DNA of 21,700 bases, from assembly GCA_001839685.1 (NCBI GenBank), contig MLAK01001292.1, forward strand, positions 1 to 21,700, given 5' to 3'. Positions 6,603 to 15,459 of the stretch are shown one piece after another (position 1 is the first letter of the stretch; each line of letters begins with the position of its first letter). The DNA comes from Tritrichomonas foetus. Taxonomy: Eukaryota; Parabasalia; Tritrichomonadida; Tritrichomonadidae. A program made the position numbers and the translations under genes. A model generated the notes under the pieces. It was given only the letters and a program-made list of their open reading frames with translations. It had not been told where the DNA came from and ran no database searches.

Positions 6603-9170
6603 TCAGATATCTGGCCGAAACATATCCGCAAACATTTGAACAACTTCATCATTGTAGATTTCAGGATCAATTTCTTCGTTATTGTCTGAATACTCATCCA
6701 ATGAATCAGTTGCTTCTGAATACATATCATAATCATCTGAAGGCAACTCAATGTTGAATCCATCTGAGCTAATTTCGATTAAGTCATCGACTTTCCTATC
6801 CATAATATTGGACATTGATTTTGGCCGCTGGAGGGGAAGTCTACTTTCTTTCTCCGATTTTTGTTGAACTTTTTGTGTTTGTTGTTGTTGATGTTGAGCT
6901 TTTATTGATAAATTCAAGAATGAAGACTTTTGATTTGATTTCTCATTCTGTTTGACATTCATTTTCTCTTTTGATTTTTCGTTTGGCTTTTCATCTGGCT
7001 TTGGTATGTTTGGTTTTGACTTTGAAGGTGGAACAGGAATGTTTGGTTTTGATTTTGGTGAACTAGCTTTAGTTACTTCATGATCAATTTCTTCTTCCAA
7101 AAGGGAGGATTCTGTAAGATTGTGAATTTCAACGGCAATTTCAGATCGATTAATTTTTATAGGTGATGTTGAATTAGTAGACTTTTGGTTTTGTTTTGGT
7201 GAAATTGGAACATTTAATTTGTCTTCATCGGAATTATAAAGTTCAAAAATTGGTGTTGAGGAACATTGTAAATTCAATTTTGCTGTTTTCAATGGATATG
7301 TTTGAGTATTTTCATCATTTGCGGATATGATAGGATCAGAAATTGAAATTGGTGGCTTTTTATCATGATCATTTGTTTGTGTTCCCATGTTATATGTTTT
7401 AATTGGCATTACAAGCTGAGGAGATGAAGATCTCAAAGAAGCTGGAATTTGGTGATCTAGTCGAACATTTACGACTTTTTCTTCAATAAATTCGGATTCA
7501 GTCAATTTGATTTCATCGCTTTGAGCACTGCTTTCAGATAAATTATTTTTACGTGATAAATTATTATTATTTGATTGATGATGATGATGACGATGATGAT
7601 TGTCAGTGTTGATTATGTCACTAGTTTTTGTGAAAGTCATTTTCATATCATTTACTTTGATTTCATGACCAAGATCAGAATCGTCAATTTGATACATACA
7701 AATCATATTGATTACAATTTGTGGATCAAACGGGAATGGTCGAAGTTGCTGTGTAGAGAGATCAATGAAATATTGAATGATCTTTTTGGTAGTTCGAGCT
7801 TTTTCTGTTAAATATGTAATTAATGGTTTAGGCATGATTCCGCGAATAGTGAAATTCTTTAATCCCATTTGTGGAATTAGGCTTTTTACGAGTGACTTAT
7901 AGCGTGTTCTCTTTTTTGTTGTTGTCATCATTTGTGAGTTTCCCAGAAGATAAAGAGATGTTAAAATGTTTGCTTTTGAATCTTGATATTTTTCACATAA
8001 TTCTGGAATTCTTTTCTTTTCTCGTGTAAAGAAAACTTTTAATATTGCGCTCAATGTTCTGGCAGTTGTTGTGAAAGGTTTTACGATTTTAAGGAATTGA
8101 AGTGATAATTCCTCAAATTCTGGGAAAGATGCAATATCAATGATTTTGGATAAAACACGAAGTTCGAAATGAAGTGAAATAGTAAAGTCTAAAGATCTTT
8201 TCATAAAATGAATATTCTTTTTCATGATTTCATAACGACAAAATCTTCCACAAATAGCAATTGAGTATAATTCTTTTAATTTTTGCGTCTCGAAAATCTG
8301 TGAAAGCGTGAAAAATGATTTAATTGAACCTTTACTTCGAACAAGCGAACACAAAATTGATTTTATTTGTGATGCATCAAAATCATTATAATACATATGA
8401 ATTGTCACGAATGGTAAAGAAAAATAATTTAATGTGTTTATCATGTTATGATATATGTAAGAATGCGCGTGTGGATACATTGCTTCTAATTGTTTAAAGA
8501 GTGATAAAATAAAGAAGTCTGTTTGTTGAACATCGATTGTGAACAAGTGTCGATTAATATAATAGCAAAATGCTTGGAAAAGTGGTGAAGTTGTAGATAC
8601 CTTACCGGAAATAAAAAGTGCAGTAACTTTAAAAAGAAATTCTTCTGAAAAAGGTCCTAAAACAATCGAAGATAAAATTGTGCATAATCCTCTTTCAGCC
8701 GCCTCATAGTTATCAACAAGAAGATCACATAAAGATGGGTCTCTTTCTAAAAGGGTCGTAAAAACAGCTTGAACTTGGTGAAAGGCTGGATTCTTCATCA
8801 ACTCGATTACAAAATTATAAAGTGTTGATTTGGGAAGCAATTGTGCGCATATTAACACAACTCGAGTGTATGACCGATCTTTTTTCGATGCAATTTTTGG
8901 AAAAATCTTGAAAAAATCCAAGAAAAAACTTTTTGGTAAGCCATTTGGAATTTCATGAAACTGAAGCTGGTATTTTTCACATAATTTTTTCGTTGATAAG
9001 TATGCGTATCTCGGAACTTGAAAAAAAATCGACAGGAGTAAAATCGCATCCATTTCATTATCGTTTTTAATCTCTGCAATCGCCTGATCGTAAAGGGCCG
9101 CTTTTTTTGGTGTCCATGGTTCTACAATAAGATCGATTAGTGAGAAGAATTCTTGAAATTTTGAGCTCAT
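6603..9170 (-). CDS. Unrecognised protein: helical N-terminal region with long disordered acidic tail
   Basis: 855 residues; family not recognised. Residues 1 to about 500 look like an all-helical, leucine- and phenylalanine-rich solenoid with few charges, of the ARM/HEAT kind. Around residue 530 there is an Asn/His tract (HHRHHHH, then NNNN), followed by about 300 residues of low-complexity, Ser/Lys/Pro/Asn-rich sequence. This contains two KPNIP repeats (in KSKPNIPVPPSKSKPNIPKP) and a Gln tract (HQQQQTQK). The last 60 residues are strongly acidic and end in a hydrophobic patch (VVQMFADMF). The tail looks like a flexible region with short linear motifs. Function cannot be assigned; a scaffold role is possible. 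ATG 9170 is the first in frame. Confidence 0.75.
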   Translation of the reverse strand: MSSKFQEFFSLIDLIVEPWTPKKAALYDQAIAEIKNDNEMDAILLLSIFFQVPRYAYLSTKKLCEKYQLQFHEIPNGLPKSFFLDFFKIFPKIASKKDRSYTRVVLICAQLLPKSTLYNFVIELMKNPAFHQVQAVFTTLLERDPSLCDLLVDNYEAAERGLCTILSSIVLGPFSEEFLFKVTALFISGKVSTTSPLFQAFCYYINRHLFTIDVQQTDFFILSLFKQLEAMYPHAHSYIYHNMINTLNYFSLPFVTIHMYYNDFDASQIKSILCSLVRSKGSIKSFFTLSQIFETQKLKELYSIAICGRFCRYEIMKKNIHFMKRSLDFTISLHFELRVLSKIIDIASFPEFEELSLQFLKIVKPFTTTARTLSAILKVFFTREKKRIPELCEKYQDSKANILTSLYLLGNSQMMTTTKKRTRYKSLVKSLIPQMGLKNFTIRGIMPKPLITYLTEKARTTKKIIQYFIDLSTQQLRPFPFDPQIVINMICMYQIDDSDLGHEIKVNDMKMTFTKTSDIINTDNHHRHHHHQSNNNNLSRKNNLSESSAQSDEIKLTESEFIEEKVVNVRLDHQIPASLRSSSPQLVMPIKTYNMGTQTNDHDKKPPISISDPIISANDENTQTYPLKTAKLNLQCSSTPIFELYNSDEDKLNVPISPKQNQKSTNSTSPIKINRSEIAVEIHNLTESSLLEEEIDHEVTKASSPKSKPNIPVPPSKSKPNIPKPDEKPNEKSKEKMNVKQNEKSNQKSSFLNLSIKAQHQQQQTQKVQQKSEKESRLPLQRPKSMSNIMDRKVDDLIEISSDGFNIELPSDDYDMYSEATDSLDEYSDNNEEIDPEIYNDEVVQMFADMFRPDI

Positions 9171-9475
9171 TGGCTCGATTTCGTGTTTTTTTATTTGAAT
9201 AAACTATTTTTTTAGTTATTTCTAAGAAAAAATCATCTTTTTTTCCACTTTTTTGTATAGATTTTATCTTATAAACTTGTGAAAAATTGTATGATATATT
9301 GAAATTATAGTGAAAAGGTGAATTCAATGAAATCATTTTATGTGAACACAAAAATAAAGTAGAGATCAAACAATATTTTACGCATAAATATAAATATCGC
9401 ATCACAATATTTTAACCGAATTACACAGGAGTAATTATTCATAAGTGAATTAAATTAGACACATAAAGATAAACT
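9171..9475. other. Intergenic segment between two minus-strand genes
   Basis: Head-to-tail spacer of 305 bases. An apparent 112-residue minus-strand frame overlapping the start of the downstream gene has an AT-driven composition (FFLEITKKIVYSNKKT) and no similarity, so it was not called. No clear initiator was found. Confidence 0.5.
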
Positions 9476-12223
9476 TCAATCAAATACAAGGGAAGATTGA
9501 ACTTCATGAAATTGGTCCGCTAGTTCAGGAAATTGAAAGCACATACTATCAAGCAGCATTGTCATATCAATCATCTGTCTTTGAATTTTATCAAACTCTT
9601 CTGTAAGATTTGGCTCTCCTTTAGCTTGTTTTCCATGGAAGTAACGAACACGAAGGTTAACTCTATCAAGCTTTGAGTTCAAGTTTTTATTTAATAGATT
9701 CTGGTCTTTTATCATTCTTTCAAATTCATATTTTTGTTTTTCAAACTCATCAACAACTTCATTAATTTCTTCAAGTTCAGACATGAGTTCTTTTTGTGCT
9801 TTGACTTCTGCTTTTATTTCTTTTTCTTGAATTTCAATTTGATCTTCAATTGAATAAAGTTCATCTTCAAGTTGTTCAGCCTCTAGATCATCATCTTTAC
9901 TTGCAAGCTCAGGTTCTTCTTTCATCATCTGTAATTTTGCCAAACTTTCGGAAATGATTGATTCTTCATCTTGTGTTTCTTTCATTTCTTTAAGTCTTTG
10001 GATTCCTTCATTAATGACTTGGTCATTAGCAGCAACATCAGGTGTTTTACATCTTTCTCTTCTTCGTAAAGCCATTTGCATTTGTTCAACAATTTTACGT
10101 TGCTGAACTTTGATTTTAGCGAGACTTTCTTCGAGTCTTCGAACTTCATTTTTCATTAATTGTAGTTCTTGTTCATTTTTGGTTCGATCAAAATTCTTTT
10201 CCATTTCATCAACCATTTTAATTTTCTTTTCCCATACTTCCAAAATTCGATCAACTTCATGTTTTTCTTCTTCAATTTCTCTTTTTTGTTGATATTTCTG
10301 AGCAATTTGGCTTTCAATTTCAGCTGCTTCTTTTTCTTTTTCTTGAAGCGCATCAACTATTTTCTGATCAAAAGGAATTTGAACTTTTCCACCTGTTTTC
10401 TTGTTTAATTTTATGATTTCATTTTCGAAAACTTTAATATGAATTTGATATTTTTGATTTTCTTTTTGAATGTCCTCTAATTGGGCTTTTTTTCGGTCTA
10501 CTTTCCTTTGAACAATACCAATTTCGGATTTTGATTCATTAACTTCTTTATCGATTTTTTCACACATTTGTGAAAGTTGAACATAATTTGTTTGCATTTT
10601 GATCCATTCGCTCTGCTTTTGGCTTGCTGATTCAGTGCATTCAGTGATTTTATTTCTAATATCCCTAATTTTTAATTCCAATGGGCTTAAGTCTTCAGCG
10701 TTATTAGCACTTTTAATTGACTCATATTTTTGATTTAATAATTCTACTTTTTTCAAATTTTGTTCAATTTGGTTTTTATTTCCTTTATGTTCACTTTCTA
10801 ATTGAGTAAACATTTCTTCATTTTCTTTAAGTTCTTTTTGAATTGCTTCTAATCTCTTTTGATAAATGGCGCACTGATTATCAAGTGTCAGTTTTGCTAA
10901 GTTTGAACGCACTTTTTCATTTTGTAAATTCACTAATTCTTGTTTTCTTAATTCCAATTGTCTTTTTAGTGGAATTGCTGCTCTTTGCAAATTTGCTACA
11001 TCTCTTGCATGTCTTGATTGTTGTCTACTTCGATTTTCTCTTTTTTCTTCCTTATCATGAACTTGGTTTCCTAATTTATGAGCATCAGCTATTGCTTTTT
11101 CGAATTCTTTTTTAGCTTCAAGTCTTTCATCAAATAAAACATTTAATTGGTGTTGTTTCAGCATTATTTTATTACCAATTGACTCAGATTGATCTTCTAA
11201 TTTTTTCCTTTGTTTTTGGATTTCTTCAATTTTATTGGAGATATGATTTATACGATCTTCCATTCTTTTCATAACTTTTAATTGATTTTCTGTAATGCTT
11301 TTTTGCTCATTTTGGTGATTTTTAATAATAGCAATTTCATTGTTAAGTGCCATCATTTCAAGTTCTTGTTCTTCAACAGCAGATTGAATTCTTTCTAATG
11401 AAATAATTCGAAATTTAACACCAATGACAGCAGAATCCCAATCTTTTAATAACTGCTCTCTTTCAAAATTCATTCTACTGTCTTCAAAAGATGCTTGATA
11501 AACTGCAATTTGTGCTTTTTTGGTTTCTTCTCTTTGAGCAATAATTTGATCTTCAATTTTGTAGATTTTTTGTGTTAAATCTGCCATTTTTTCCATTAAT
11601 TTATTTATAAAATAATCTTGATCTTGTTTTTCAAGCTCTTTCCTTTTTACATCATCTTCGGTCTTATATGCCATTCTCCTCATTATAACAACATTACTGA
11701 TTTCATTTTGATGCTTCTCTTCCATGTCTCTAAGAGAATTATTTAACTTTTCCAATTCTTCTCTCATTTTTTCATAGGTTTTTACAATATTAGCATATTC
11801 ATCACTTGCTTCATAGAATTGAATTTGCTTTGTATGCAATTTGTCTTCTTTCTTTCTGCGTATCTCTGAAATTTTTTGACCACTATTAAATGCCATTCTA
11901 ATTTTTAAATGTAATCGTGCTAAATTTCTCTGTGCATTATACAAGTGATATCCAACATCTTCTCGATTAGATGCAAGCTTTTTCTTCCGATCTTTCAAAT
12001 CCTGTACATTAATATCAACACTGTCATAATTTTTCATCAGCTGCTTATGTAAATCTTCTTGTAGGTTTTTAAATAATGGTGCGTTTGGATTTAAAGCATA
12101 AGATTCGTCATCATCAGAATCTAAATCGATATTTTTTAAAATGCTCTGTATTTTTGGATCACGAGATAGCGATGATAAAGACGTACGACTGCGCCCACGA
12201 TTGATCTTTTTTCCTTTTTTCAT
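9476..12223 (-). CDS. CCDC40: CCDC40/FAP172-like axonemal 96-nm ruler protein
   Basis: 915 residues, almost wholly coiled coil from about residue 50 to 890 after a basic, Ser/Arg-rich head. The order of conserved islands fits CCDC40: an early EDVGYHLYNAQRNLARLHLKI segment (compare GVELYGVQQQLARLQ in CCDC40), then MRRMAYKTEDDVKRKELEKQ with DQDYFINKLMEKMADLTQKI, and LLKDWDSAVIGVKFR matching the QQW(A/S)SSLVGMKHR region. With CCDC39/FAP59, CCDC40 forms the 96-nm molecular ruler on outer doublets that positions radial spokes, the dynein regulatory complex and inner dynein arms. The protein is shorter than human CCDC40, mainly at the N-terminus. It would act in the several flagella of a trichomonad. 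It shares a divergent promoter with the gene at 12482. Coiled-coil bias could inflate similarity, so the identification is strong but not certain. Confidence 0.75.
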   Translation of the reverse strand: MKKGKKINRGRSRTSLSSLSRDPKIQSILKNIDLDSDDDESYALNPNAPLFKNLQEDLHKQLMKNYDSVDINVQDLKDRKKKLASNREDVGYHLYNAQRNLARLHLKIRMAFNSGQKISEIRRKKEDKLHTKQIQFYEASDEYANIVKTYEKMREELEKLNNSLRDMEEKHQNEISNVVIMRRMAYKTEDDVKRKELEKQDQDYFINKLMEKMADLTQKIYKIEDQIIAQREETKKAQIAVYQASFEDSRMNFEREQLLKDWDSAVIGVKFRIISLERIQSAVEEQELEMMALNNEIAIIKNHQNEQKSITENQLKVMKRMEDRINHISNKIEEIQKQRKKLEDQSESIGNKIMLKQHQLNVLFDERLEAKKEFEKAIADAHKLGNQVHDKEEKRENRSRQQSRHARDVANLQRAAIPLKRQLELRKQELVNLQNEKVRSNLAKLTLDNQCAIYQKRLEAIQKELKENEEMFTQLESEHKGNKNQIEQNLKKVELLNQKYESIKSANNAEDLSPLELKIRDIRNKITECTESASQKQSEWIKMQTNYVQLSQMCEKIDKEVNESKSEIGIVQRKVDRKKAQLEDIQKENQKYQIHIKVFENEIIKLNKKTGGKVQIPFDQKIVDALQEKEKEAAEIESQIAQKYQQKREIEEEKHEVDRILEVWEKKIKMVDEMEKNFDRTKNEQELQLMKNEVRRLEESLAKIKVQQRKIVEQMQMALRRRERCKTPDVAANDQVINEGIQRLKEMKETQDEESIISESLAKLQMMKEEPELASKDDDLEAEQLEDELYSIEDQIEIQEKEIKAEVKAQKELMSELEEINEVVDEFEKQKYEFERMIKDQNLLNKNLNSKLDRVNLRVRYFHGKQAKGEPNLTEEFDKIQRQMIDMTMLLDSMCFQFPELADQFHEVQSSLVFD

Positions 12224-12481
12224 TGAATCATCATGAATTTTTATGAAATTTTTCGGTGAACGTTTAAAAAAGATGATAACGTTTATTTATATGACCAAAT
12301 TATCCGTCAATGATTATTTGACATAAACTTTTTCCGGTATTATCTGGTCTTCTTTTCAGAATTCGAGACCATAAAAGCACATAAAAAGTTGAATGATGAG
12401 AAATTTACAGACTCATTTCAATCAAAATCGCATTAAAAATCCAACAATTAAACAATTGACCAAAATCCGTGTGTAACCAAA
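12224..12481. promoter_or_regulatory. Divergent promoter with MYB-like sites
   Basis: This 258-bp spacer separates the starts of the CCDC40-like gene (-) and the ARM-like gene (+). It holds GATAACGTT at 12268-12276 and GAACG at about 12256, which resemble the AACG-centred MYB recognition elements and M3 motif of Trichomonas. An initiator-like TCATA on the minus strand lies roughly 24 bases before the CCDC40-like ATG. For the plus-strand gene the nearest TCATT is about 65 bases upstream. Confidence 0.45.
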
Positions 12482-13714
12482 ATGCAAGCAGAAATACGGA
12501 GAAAAGATCGAATGAAAAATACACTTTTTCGACGTGGTCACAACTTCACTCAATCAGCACCAATTCCCATCAAATTAATAGAAAAATGTTTCTCTAATGA
12601 CGAAAATGAAGCTCAATATGCTTTAAATGACCTTTATAATTTAGTTTTATCGAGCGATTTTGAGTATTTCGAGCAATTTTGTAAAATATTTCCATATACA
12701 GATTTTTTCAAACGTATCATCTCACTTGAACCTTGCCGAGTTCGACAAACAGCCTTACTTGTTTTTGCAGCCTGCTCAGACTCAGATTCTTTTCCATATC
12801 AAGAATATTTGAATGTCGATATTCTATCATTTTTATTCGATTTACTGGACAGAGTCGAAAGGGATGAAGTTACAGCATCACTTCATATTCTCAGTAGAAT
12901 TGTGATGGAAGATCCCTCTGTTTCAAACTATTTGGTCGATCAAGGAATTCATGATCAAATGATGCTTCTTGAAGCAGATGAAAATTTTGCTATCATGCTT
13001 GCTGCTTTGAGTATCACATCTCCACAAACTTTTAAATCAACAATTCAGCTGATTCCTTACTGTTTTATGACCAAAGATGGAAATACTATAAAATATGCAC
13101 TTGAAGCTCTTCTTTCTGGTATAAAAATAGTTTCTGATTTTGCACAGCCAATCCTTTCTGTCATTGTGAATTACCAAAGCATTCTTTTCGATTTTGAGCA
13201 AAATGAAATCACTATCACGTTATTTAAAATTTTAAAAAGGATTCCAGATTTACCAATGACTTTTTTTACGCCAATTCTATATAAACTAATGAATTGTGAT
13301 ACAGTGAAAATTTTGGTATTGGCGAATACAATTCTTCAAAACCAACAACAAAACTGGAAAGGCGTTGTTGATGAAATGCTTTGTGTTGTTTTACAAGGTC
13401 AAATGATGGGCCAACCTTATAATGTACAAAAATCATGTTTTCAAACTATTTTGTCATATTATCTATGGGACAATGGAGTGAATTTGAAATTAACTGCTGA
13501 AGTTGTTAGATTTCTCGATGATAATGATGTTGGGCCAAAGTGCCTGTTTTTGTTGTGTCACTTGCTGGAAGTTTATCCCGAAGAGAGTGAAATTCGAGAA
13601 GTGATTGAATCTGCAATTCCAGTCATTGAGAACTATGCTGCAAGTGAAAACGAGGATAATTCGAATATTGCCCAAAGACTCCTGAGCATGATAGGGAATG
13701 GACCCTTATCATAA
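12482..13714 (+). CDS. ARM/HEAT-like solenoid protein
   Basis: 410 residues, nearly all helical. A short Arg/Lys-rich N-terminus (residues 1-22, including RRKDRMKNTLFRRG) faintly recalls an importin-beta-binding segment. Successive roughly 40-residue helical units follow, for example VRQTALLVFAACSDSD, LFDLLDRVERDEVTASLHILSRIV and YALEALLSGIKIV, typical of armadillo-type solenoids. No WxxxN or other importin-alpha cargo-binding signature is convincing. Best described as an unassigned ARM-fold scaffold; a divergent importin-alpha is the main alternative. Stop TAA is followed at once by AATAAA, so the TAAA poly(A) word lies 5 bases after it, in keeping with trichomonad 3' ends. Confidence 0.6.
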   Translation: MQAEIRRKDRMKNTLFRRGHNFTQSAPIPIKLIEKCFSNDENEAQYALNDLYNLVLSSDFEYFEQFCKIFPYTDFFKRIISLEPCRVRQTALLVFAACSDSDSFPYQEYLNVDILSFLFDLLDRVERDEVTASLHILSRIVMEDPSVSNYLVDQGIHDQMMLLEADENFAIMLAALSITSPQTFKSTIQLIPYCFMTKDGNTIKYALEALLSGIKIVSDFAQPILSVIVNYQSILFDFEQNEITITLFKILKRIPDLPMTFFTPILYKLMNCDTVKILVLANTILQNQQQNWKGVVDEMLCVVLQGQMMGQPYNVQKSCFQTILSYYLWDNGVNLKLTAEVVRFLDDNDVGPKCLFLLCHLLEVYPEESEIREVIESAIPVIENYAASENEDNSNIAQRLLSMIGNGPLS

Positions 13715-14047
13715 ATAAAATATTCAATATTTACTTTAGAATAAATTTAAAACTTTCATCATGCTTTATCTTGCGTTTGTTTATCTTTCTTGTATTTTTA
13801 GATTTTTTTGTATTTTCTTTTTGTTTTACTTTGATAAAGCTACCAAAGCTTCCACGTGAACATTCTCGAAATGTTTTCATTTTATATATTGTATTATCAA
13901 GTGAATTTCATAAACAAGCATGATTCAACATGAAGGGGTTTGTCTTTCGAAAACAAAGAGAAAAATTTAGTAATCAACAATTTTATATTTTTTTAAAATA
14001 GTAACAAATAATTTAGGGCCTATTCATAGATTAATAGCCAAAGCAAA
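13715..14047. other. Convergent intergenic segment, no gene seen
   Basis: 3' ends of the ARM-like gene (+) and chromodomain gene (-) face each other. The plus strand is T-rich around 13770-13830 and includes a CACGTG hexamer near 13853. No gene, RNA fold or repeat is supported. Confidence 0.6.
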
Positions 14048-14518
14048 CTATACTTTTACATGTGATTCAAAAAAGTAAACAAGTTTATCAGGAGCCGCAC
14101 TTTGAACCCAATTCGAAGGAATTAAAATTGGAATTTGGTATTTTGTTGTTGTAACGTAGTAATAAACGAGTCCATCTTTTCCCTTTTTATATCCAGTGAT
14201 TTCTTTTATATCTTTAGCATCTTTTATTAATGGATACTGTACATCAAACACTTCTTTCATATCGGTTGCAGAAATTTCCAAAGTGTTTGTTGGTAAAAAG
14301 TACCTTTTTGTAGGAATCATATAATCTTCTTTCCTATGAGTTTTCCAAAAATTTTGAACTAAATATGGCGAGCATATATTTTTTTCTGGTTCCCACGAAT
14401 TTGATGATTCTGGATAACATTTCCATTTAATAAAGAATTCCCAATGTCCGTTAGTATAACGAGCATCTACAATTCTTTCAACTTCAAATACTTGATCTGG
14501 CAACTCTTGATTTTTCAT
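14048..14518 (-). CDS. HP1-like chromodomain protein with chromoshadow-like domain
   Basis: 156 residues. The N-terminal chromodomain (about 9-60) reads FEVERIVDARYTNGHWEFF and IKWKCYPESSNSWEP, closely following HP1. The methyl-lysine cage would be F11, W32 and Y35, with phenylalanine in place of the usual first tyrosine. A second module (about 100-156) has ITGYKKGKDGLVYYYV, IPSNWV and LVYFFESH, the spacing and residue pattern of a chromoshadow domain, although the usual C-terminal extension with its tryptophan is missing. HP1 proteins bind methylated H3K9 and dimerise through the shadow domain to form heterochromatin. This would be a minimal version with almost no hinge. It is divergently transcribed from the 14633 gene with only 114 bp between them. 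Confidence 0.8.
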   Translation of the reverse strand: MKNQELPDQVFEVERIVDARYTNGHWEFFIKWKCYPESSNSWEPEKNICSPYLVQNFWKTHRKEDYMIPTKRYFLPTNTLEISATDMKEVFDVQYPLIKDAKDIKEITGYKKGKDGLVYYYVTTTKYQIPILIPSNWVQSAAPDKLVYFFESHVKV

Positions 14519-14632
14519 GAAATTTGATAACTTTTTAAATATTTATTTGGCTTATATTAAATTGGAATGACGAAATAAAAATTGAAAAATTCGTTATCGT
14601 TATCGTCAAGGTGAAATTATACTAAACTTTTA
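14519..14632. promoter_or_regulatory. Compact divergent promoter with tandem TTATCG sites
   Basis: Only 114 bp separate two start codons. Bases 14592-14607 read CGTTATCGTTATCGTC, i.e. overlapping copies of TATCGT whose complement contains AACGATAACG. TAACGATA and TATCGT are the MYB recognition elements studied in the T. vaginalis ap65-1 promoter. The position, about 30-40 bases upstream of the plus-strand ATG, suits a core regulatory site serving both genes. Confidence 0.55.
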
Positions 14633-15079
14633 ATGCAAAAAGCAAATCAAAACATTCCTCCAACTGAGCCCACAAAAACGCTTTTTCAACGATCATCGCC
14701 TATTATCAAAGCGATATTTTCAGTAATTTCCTTCGCAATTGTTTGTGCTTATTTCGAAGTCATTCCATACATTATTTCTTCAGAAGTTCGCCGAGCTGGA
14801 AACATTCACAAAGCAATTTGGTGCATTTCATTTTCAATTGTTTCATACGGATTGACTTACTTCCATTATTGCGTTAGGCCAAGACCATCACAGCGAATAT
14901 CTGTCGAAAGATGGTACACAGTGTCGCCACTTATTGTATGGATGATTGTCATTGGACATGTATGCGGCCTTTTCTTCCTCGTTTGTGCTCTTTGGCCTCA
15001 ATATGAAATTGTTAGTCTCGTTATTGTCGGCCTTTTTGCCTTTTCAGCGCTTAACATTATCCAATTCTCGCCTATTTAA
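14633..15079 (+). CDS. Four-span small membrane protein, TMEM128-like
   Basis: 148 residues. Four hydrophobic spans at about 28-50, 62-79, 97-120 and 125-146, with a polar Gln/Asn/Pro-rich N-terminus and a charged loop (RPRPSQRISVERWY) between spans 2 and 3. Size, four-span arrangement and the pattern W...P then L..F..ALWP before the last span resemble TMEM128-type endoplasmic reticulum proteins of unknown function. Similarity is judged by eye and is weak. Other small multi-span proteins cannot be excluded. The stop codon sits inside TTTAAAC, so it overlaps a TAAA poly(A)-type word. Confidence 0.55.
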   Translation: MQKANQNIPPTEPTKTLFQRSSPIIKAIFSVISFAIVCAYFEVIPYIISSEVRRAGNIHKAIWCISFSIVSYGLTYFHYCVRPRPSQRISVERWYTVSPLIVWMIVIGHVCGLFFLVCALWPQYEIVSLVIVGLFAFSALNIIQFSPI

Positions 15080-15459
15080 ACTATAGAAAAATATATAAAT
15101 ATAAGTAAATTCTATGTCTTATCGTAACATTTTTTTTACTCAGTCCTTTCTTTCTTTTGATTCATTCTTTCTTTTCTTTCTATTTGATTCATTCTTTCTT
15201 TTCTTTCTATTTGATTCATTCTTTCTTTTCTTTCTTTTTGATTAATTTATTTCTTGATTGTTGATTCATTTGTTGATTTTCGAATGATATAATCAGCAAG
15301 TTAATTGTGATAGTATAATAATACTATTTGATATGGTTGATTATTCGATCTGAATAATGAATTACTGGAATTAAAAAGGTCTGGAATAATAATAATAATA
15401 AAACATATCAAAGATAAATATATTGATAATATTTCTTTATCTACTCTATAATAACTATT
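15080..15459. other. Convergent intergenic segment with minisatellite and (AAT)n
   Basis: 3' ends of the four-span protein gene (+) and the MATE gene (-) face each other. It contains the 27-bp pyrimidine-rich repeat (15156-15246) and an AAT microsatellite at about 15384-15400. No gene is supported. Confidence 0.7.
15156..15246. repeat. 27-bp pyrimidine-rich minisatellite, about 3.3 units
   Basis: GATTCATT starts at 15159, 15186 and 15213, with a variant GATTAATT at 15240, all exactly 27 bp apart. Between them lie CTTTCTTTTCTTTCT runs, so the plus strand is almost pure pyrimidine except for the short GATTCA element and single A residues. Confidence 0.9.

Noticed and set aside
9067..9405. 112-residue minus-strand frame at the start of the 855-residue gene
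   Set aside because: AT-driven composition and overlap with the conserved-looking start of the larger gene; no similarity recognised.
10110..11115. Plus-strand frames opposite the CCDC40-like gene
   Set aside because: Phe/Leu/Ser-rich complements of Lys/Glu coiled-coil codons; classic antisense shadows.
12482..12550. Importin-alpha IBB domain at the start of the ARM-like protein
   Set aside because: Only a short Arg/Lys cluster is present and the ARM repeats lack the importin-alpha WxxxN cargo-binding signatures; kept only as an alternative.
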